From the NCBI RefSeq assembly GCF_003944755.1, contig NZ_RWGU01000051.1, forward strand, positions 310,001 to 374,000: a stretch of DNA of 64,000 nt. The letters run 5' to 3'. Below are positions 60,057 to 64,000 of this stretch, one piece after another; position 1 is the first letter of the stretch; each line of letters starts with the position of its first letter. The notes beneath the pieces were generated by a model. That model ran no database searches, had not been told where the DNA came from, and saw only the letters and a list, made by a program, of their open reading frames with translations. The position numbers and the translations under genes are program-made. The DNA comes from Rhodovulum robiginosum (GTDB lineage Bacteria > Pseudomonadota > Alphaproteobacteria > Rhodobacterales > Rhodobacteraceae).

Positions 60057-61591
60057 CGGCGCAGCGCGGCGCGGAAATCGGCGGTGCGGAACGCGCCCAG
60101 CAGCGCGCCCGCGCCGAAATAGCTGACGATGCCGACCCCGATCAGCGCCAGAAGCGCGAGATAGCGCCAGCCCGCCGTGCCCAGCCAGGGGCCCAGCGCC
60201 CACTGGCCCAGCAACAGGCAGCCGCCCATCAGGGCCGAGGCCGCCACGATGCGCGGGGCGCGCGCCACGAACCGGTCGTCCAGCCCCGCGGCGCGGCCCA
60301 TGTCCCGCGACCCCAGCCAAAGCTGAACCACCATCGCCCAGGCCGCGACCGTGGTTCCGATGGCCGCCGCGATAAACCCCACGAACGGCGCCAGCCCGAT
60401 GGCGATCACGGCGTTCACCACCATCGACATCGTCGCGTAGTAGAATGGCCGCCGCGTGTCGGCGCGCGCAAAAAACAGCGGTTGCAGCACCTTTTGCAGC
60501 ACGAAGGCCGGCAGGCCCGCGCCGTAGACCGCAACGGCCAGCGCGGTCGGCACGGTGTCCTCGGGCTTGAAGGCGCCGCGCTCGAACAGGACCGAGACCA
60601 GCGGCGCCGGGATCGCCACCAGCGCCACCGCGGCGGGGATGGTCAGCATCAGCGCAAACTCGGTGGCGCGGCTGAACGAGGCGCGCCCGCCGTCCTCGTC
60701 GCCGGCGGCCAGCCGGCGCGACAGGTCCGGCAGCAGCACCACGCCGATGGCGATGGCGACCACGCCCAGCGGCAGCTGGTACAGCCGGTCGGCGTTGTAG
60801 AGCCACGAGACCGCGCTGTCGAAATAGCTGGCGACCTGCCGGCCGATCAGCAAATTGATCTGTACCACGCCGCCGGCCAGCACCGCGGGCGCGGCGATGA
60901 TCGACAGACGCTTGAGCTCGGGCGTCAGGCGCGGGCGGTGCGGGACCAGTGAAAACCCGGCCTTGCGCGCGGCCCACCAGACCAGTGCCAGCTGCGCGGC
61001 GCCGGCCACCGGAACAGCCCAGACCAAGGCCATTGCCACATCTGCGCCCAGCGCCGCCGCGCCGCCGATCGCGCCGATGAAAAGCACGTTCAAGAGAACC
61101 GGCGCGGCCGCGGCGGCGGCGAAGCGCCCGGTGGCGTTCAGCACGCCCGACAACAGCGCGGCGAGCGATATGAACAGGATGTAGGGAAAGGCGATGCGCC
61201 CGTAGAGCACCGACAGGTCGAACTGCTCGGCCCCGCGGAACCCGCTGGCCATGGCCAGCACCAGCCAGGGCATGGCCGCCTGCGCCGCCAGGGTGAAAAC
61301 CACCAACAGCCCGCCCAGCGCCGAAAAAGCGTCGCGGGCAAATCCCAGCGCGTCCTCGCCCGTTTCCAGCCGCTTCGAGAACATCGGCACGAAGGCCATG
61401 TTGAACGCGCCCTCGGCGAAGAAGCGGCGAAACAGGTTCGGCAGCGAAAAGGCAATGACGAAGGCCTGATGCGCCGGCCCCGTCCCGAGGAAAGCCGCGA
61501 TCAGCACGTCGCGCACGAAACCCAGTACCCGGCTGGCCATCGTCCAGCCGCCCACGGTCAAAAAGCCCGAAACCAGCCGGATGGGCAGCAT
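60047..61591 (-). CDS. murJ: Lipid II flippase MurJ (MviN)
   Basis: A 514-residue membrane protein with about 14 spans, starting with the MurJ pattern SGFLTVGGWTMASRVLGFVRDVLIAAFLGTG and FRRFFAEGAFNMAFVPMFS. It flips lipid-linked peptidoglycan precursor across the inner membrane. The ATG overlaps the glnD stop by one base, the common glnD-murJ arrangement in alphaproteobacteria. Confidence 0.96.
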   Translation of the reverse strand: MLPIRLVSGFLTVGGWTMASRVLGFVRDVLIAAFLGTGPAHQAFVIAFSLPNLFRRFFAEGAFNMAFVPMFSKRLETGEDALGFARDAFSALGGLLVVFTLAAQAAMPWLVLAMASGFRGAEQFDLSVLYGRIAFPYILFISLAALLSGVLNATGRFAAAAAAPVLLNVLFIGAIGGAAALGADVAMALVWAVPVAGAAQLALVWWAARKAGFSLVPHRPRLTPELKRLSIIAAPAVLAGGVVQINLLIGRQVASYFDSAVSWLYNADRLYQLPLGVVAIAIGVVLLPDLSRRLAAGDEDGGRASFSRATEFALMLTIPAAVALVAIPAPLVSVLFERGAFKPEDTVPTALAVAVYGAGLPAFVLQKVLQPLFFARADTRRPFYYATMSMVVNAVIAIGLAPFVGFIAAAIGTTVAAWAMVVQLWLGSRDMGRAAGLDDRFVARAPRIVAASALMGGCLLLGQWALGPWLGTAGWRYLALLALIGVGIVSYFGAGALLGAFRTADFRAALRRQR

Positions 61592-64000
61592 CAGGATCGG
61601 GCCCGGTCGTCGCCGCGTTCGATGGCTGCGCGCAGCTTTTTCTCAAGCGCCTCGCGGCGCGCGCGGGAATAGAGCTTCAGCCCGAACATGTCCTTCACGT
61701 AAAAGCTGTCGACGACCTGCGCGCCGTAGGTCGCGATCACGGCCGAGGCGATGTAGATGTTGTTGTTGGCAAGAACCCGCGTGAGATCGTACAAAAGGCC
61801 GGGCCGGTCGCGGGTGTCGACCTCGATGATCGTGTAGATCTCGGAGCCTTCATTGTCGAAGGCGATCGAGGTCGGGAAGCGGAAGCCGCGCTCGCGCTTT
61901 TTCAGCTTGTCGCGGTCGGCCAGCTTTTCCCGCGCCATGATCTTGCCCATCAGCGTCTTTTCTATCGTCGCGCGCAGCTTGGTCAGGCGCGCGGCCTCGT
62001 AGGGTGCGCCGTCGGCATCCTGGATCCAGAACACGGCGGTCGCGTAGCCGTCCTTGGTGGTATAGGTGCGCGCGTCCACCACGTTGGCGCCGACCAGCGC
62101 CAGCGCGCCCGCCAGCCGCGAGAAGATGCCCGGATGGTCGGCCAGCGCGAAACAGGCCCGCGTGGCGTCGTGATCGGCGTCTTCGTCCAGGTCGATGCGG
62201 ATCTCGTCGTCGGTGATGCCGCGCAGCAGGTTGGCAAAGACCACCTGCGTGTCGGTGGCCAGCCCCTGCCAGTAGGGGCCGTAGTGGCGCCCGGTCTCGG
62301 CGCGCAGGTCCTTCTTTTCCCAGTCGGGCAGGGCGGCGCGCAGCGCGCGCTTGGCCTCGGCCTCGCGCTTTTCGCGGTTGACGGCCTCCAGCCCGGTTTC
62401 CAGCGCCTGGGCGGTTTCGCGGTAAAGGCTGCGCAGCAACTGGGCCTTCCAGTTGTTCCAGGTGCCCGGCCCGACGCCGATGATGTCGCAGACGGTCAGC
62501 ACTGTCAGCAGGTCCAGCCGCTTCTTGGTCTTCACTGCCTTGGCGAAATCACGCACCGTGCGCGGGTCGGACAGATCGCGCTTTTGCGCCATGTCCGACA
62601 TCAGCAGGTGATACCGCACCAGCCACTCGACGGTCTCGCAATCCTCGGCCTTCAGCCCCAGCCGCGGCGCCACCTTGCGCGCGATCTGTGCCCCCAGCAC
62701 CGAATGGTCGTCGGGCCGGCCCTTGCCGATGTCGTGCAGCAGCAGCGCGACGTACAGCACCTTGCGGTCAACGCCGTTCTGGAGGATGCGGCTGGCGATG
62801 GGCAGTTCCTCGACCAGCTCTTCGCGCTCGATCTTGGCCAGTGTCGAGATGCACTGGATGGTGTGCTCGTCCACCGTGTAGTGGTGGTAGACGTTGAACT
62901 GCATCATCGCCACGATGGGCTCGAACTCGGGGATGAAGGCGGCGAGCACGCCGAGCTCGTTCATCCGCCTGAGCCCCCGTTCGGGATTGCCGTGCTTCAG
63001 CATCAGATCGAGGAAGATGCGCCGCGCCTCGGGGTCGTTGCGCATGTCGTCGTCGATCTTGTCCAGGTTTGCGGCGACCAGCCGCATCGCTTCGGGATGG
63101 ATCAGCATGCCCGTCCGCAGCGCCTCTTCGAAGAGCCGCAGGATGTTCAGCTTGTCTTGGGTAAACTGCTCGGGGTCTTCGACGTTCAGCCGGTTCTGGA
63201 CGACGACATAGCCCTCCTTGACCTTGCGTTTGCGCCGCCAGAGCCCCAGCAGCATCGGCGCCTTCTTGACATGGGCTGCTTCCAGCGCGGTCAGGAAGAT
63301 GCGCGTCAGCTCGCCCACGGTGGTGGCGTGACGGAAATAGTCCTGCATGAAATGCTCGACCGCCCGGCGCCCGGCCCGGTCGGCATAGCCCATGCGGCTG
63401 GCCACCTCGACCTGGATGTCGAAGGTCAGCTGGTCCATCGCGCGGCCCGATATCAGGTGCATGTGGCAGCGCACCGCCCAAAGAAAGTTCTCGGCCCGGT
63501 CAAAGCTTTGCAGCTCTTCCTCGGTAAACACGCCGACGCGGGCCAGTTCGGCCACGCTGTCCACCCGGTGGACGTACTTGGCGATCCAGTAGAGCGATTG
63601 CAGGTCGCGCAGCCCGCCCTTGCCCTCTTTCACGTTGGGCTCCAGCACGTAGCGCTGGCCGCCCTGCTTGCGGTGACGTTCGGCCCGTTCCGAGAGCTTG
63701 GCCTCGATGAAATCCGATGCGGTCGAGGCGAAAAGGTCGCTCCAGAGCCTGTCCTTCAGCTCGGCGGCCAGGGGTTCGTGCCCGCCGAGAAAGCGCAGCT
63801 CAAGCAGCGAGGTGCGGATCGTGTAGTCGTCGCGCCCCAGCCGCAGGCAATCCTTCACCGTGCGGCTGGCATGGCCCACCTTCAGCCGCAGATCCCACAG
63901 GATGTAGAGCATCGACTCGATCAGGCTCTCGGCCCAGGGGGTGATCTTGTAGGGGGTCAGAAACAGCAGATCGACGTCGGAAAAGGGCGCCATCTCGCCC
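61591..64000 (-). CDS. glnD: Bifunctional PII uridylyltransferase/uridylyl-removing enzyme, 5' end outside window
   Basis: At least 800 residues of GlnD are present; the N-terminus lies beyond the right edge. The visible part starts in the nucleotidyltransferase site at APFSDVDLLFL (metal-binding Asp pair), continues through the GlnE-like helical domain, the HD hydrolase site LLLHDIGKGRPDDHS, and two C-terminal ACT domains (FALADHPGIFSRLAGALAL and VDTRDRPGLLYDLTRVLA). It uridylylates PII in response to glutamine. The stop overlaps murJ by one base. Confidence 0.97.
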   Translation of the reverse strand, partial: GEMAPFSDVDLLFLTPYKITPWAESLIESMLYILWDLRLKVGHASRTVKDCLRLGRDDYTIRTSLLELRFLGGHEPLAAELKDRLWSDLFASTASDFIEAKLSERAERHRKQGGQRYVLEPNVKEGKGGLRDLQSLYWIAKYVHRVDSVAELARVGVFTEEELQSFDRAENFLWAVRCHMHLISGRAMDQLTFDIQVEVASRMGYADRAGRRAVEHFMQDYFRHATTVGELTRIFLTALEAAHVKKAPMLLGLWRRKRKVKEGYVVVQNRLNVEDPEQFTQDKLNILRLFEEALRTGMLIHPEAMRLVAANLDKIDDDMRNDPEARRIFLDLMLKHGNPERGLRRMNELGVLAAFIPEFEPIVAMMQFNVYHHYTVDEHTIQCISTLAKIEREELVEELPIASRILQNGVDRKVLYVALLLHDIGKGRPDDHSVLGAQIARKVAPRLGLKAEDCETVEWLVRYHLLMSDMAQKRDLSDPRTVRDFAKAVKTKKRLDLLTVLTVCDIIGVGPGTWNNWKAQLLRSLYRETAQALETGLEAVNREKREAEAKRALRAALPDWEKKDLRAETGRHYGPYWQGLATDTQVVFANLLRGITDDEIRIDLDEDADHDATRACFALADHPGIFSRLAGALALVGANVVDARTYTTKDGYATAVFWIQDADGAPYEAARLTKLRATIEKTLMGKIMAREKLADRDKLKKRERGFRFPTSIAFDNEGSEIYTIIEVDTRDRPGLLYDLTRVLANNNIYIASAVIATYGAQVVDSFYVKDMFGLKLYSRARREALEKKLRAAIERGDDRARS

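Noticed and set aside
58304-60952. An 882-codon open frame on the plus strand across trpS, rhomboid-like and murJ genes
   Set aside because: It runs through genes in both orientations and has low-complexity composition.

Overview
The window reads as chromosomal DNA of a Rhodobacteraceae (Roseobacter-group) alphaproteobacterium. The evidence is high G+C, a PhyR-NepR-EcfG general stress module, a complete ethylmalonyl-CoA branch (ccr, ecm, mch, mcl2) beside the TCA genes, an HvrA-like H-NS protein, VPLPA-CTERM proteins and a TIGR02300 protein. I see no rRNA, IS element, prophage or CRISPR array. One tRNA (Ala-GGC) is present, and glnD runs off the right edge.

Layout. 0.1-2 kb: an SDR dehydrogenase and a DeoR/GlpR-type repressor. 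2.2-5.5 kb: divergent katG and oxyR. 5.7-13.6 kb: a stress island with phospholipase D, a degenerate receiver protein, YqjD/YqjE-like membrane proteins, DUF1328, phyR, nepR-ecfG-histidine kinase, entericidin, DUF3008 and ExoD. Six GGAAC-N16/17-CGTT promoters (five loci) tie most of this island to EcfG. 14-18.7 kb: a glycine-zipper lipoprotein, an orphan Tat-type ABC solute-binding protein, the tRNA, TIGR02300, a YgjP-type metallopeptidase and a GntR/FCD regulator. 18.8-30.6 kb: a minus-strand TCA block, mdh then sucC-(unknown ORF)-sucD-DUF805-sucA-sucB-GSCFA-MAPEG-lpdA. 30.8-38.7 kb: TauE, mcl2, NnrU, DUF1737, mch, sdhCDAB and a DUF1989 protein. 38.7-45 kb: deoD, an H-NS-like gene, ecm, two VPLPA-CTERM genes and ccrA. 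45-49.7 kb: a RecD-like helicase, nitronate monooxygenase, TIGR02186 and a second TauE. 49.7-54.4 kb: a BMP-type nucleoside ABC transporter. 54.5-64 kb: rimI-tsaB-nfu, a universal stress protein, an aminotransferase, trpS, a rhomboid-like protein, murJ and glnD.

How it works together. The centre couples acetyl-CoA assimilation (ethylmalonyl-CoA pathway) to the TCA segment from 2-oxoglutarate to oxaloacetate. Twin TTGTGATCAC-type palindromes spaced exactly 21 bp lie upstream of both sucC and sdhC, and a single copy sits 12 bp before the start of a GntR/FCD gene, which suggests a local TCA-cycle regulator with autoregulation. TTGCG/CGCAA motifs recur before mcl2, ccrA and ecm. The least explained items are a lower-G+C ORF wedged between sucC and sucD, a receiver-like protein lacking its phospho-acceptor, a rhomboid lacking its catalytic serine, a family of TTCTTCTTGG...AAATACCC intergenic elements including one perfect 21-bp inverted pair, and two sorting-signal genes sharing an almost copied 3' end.
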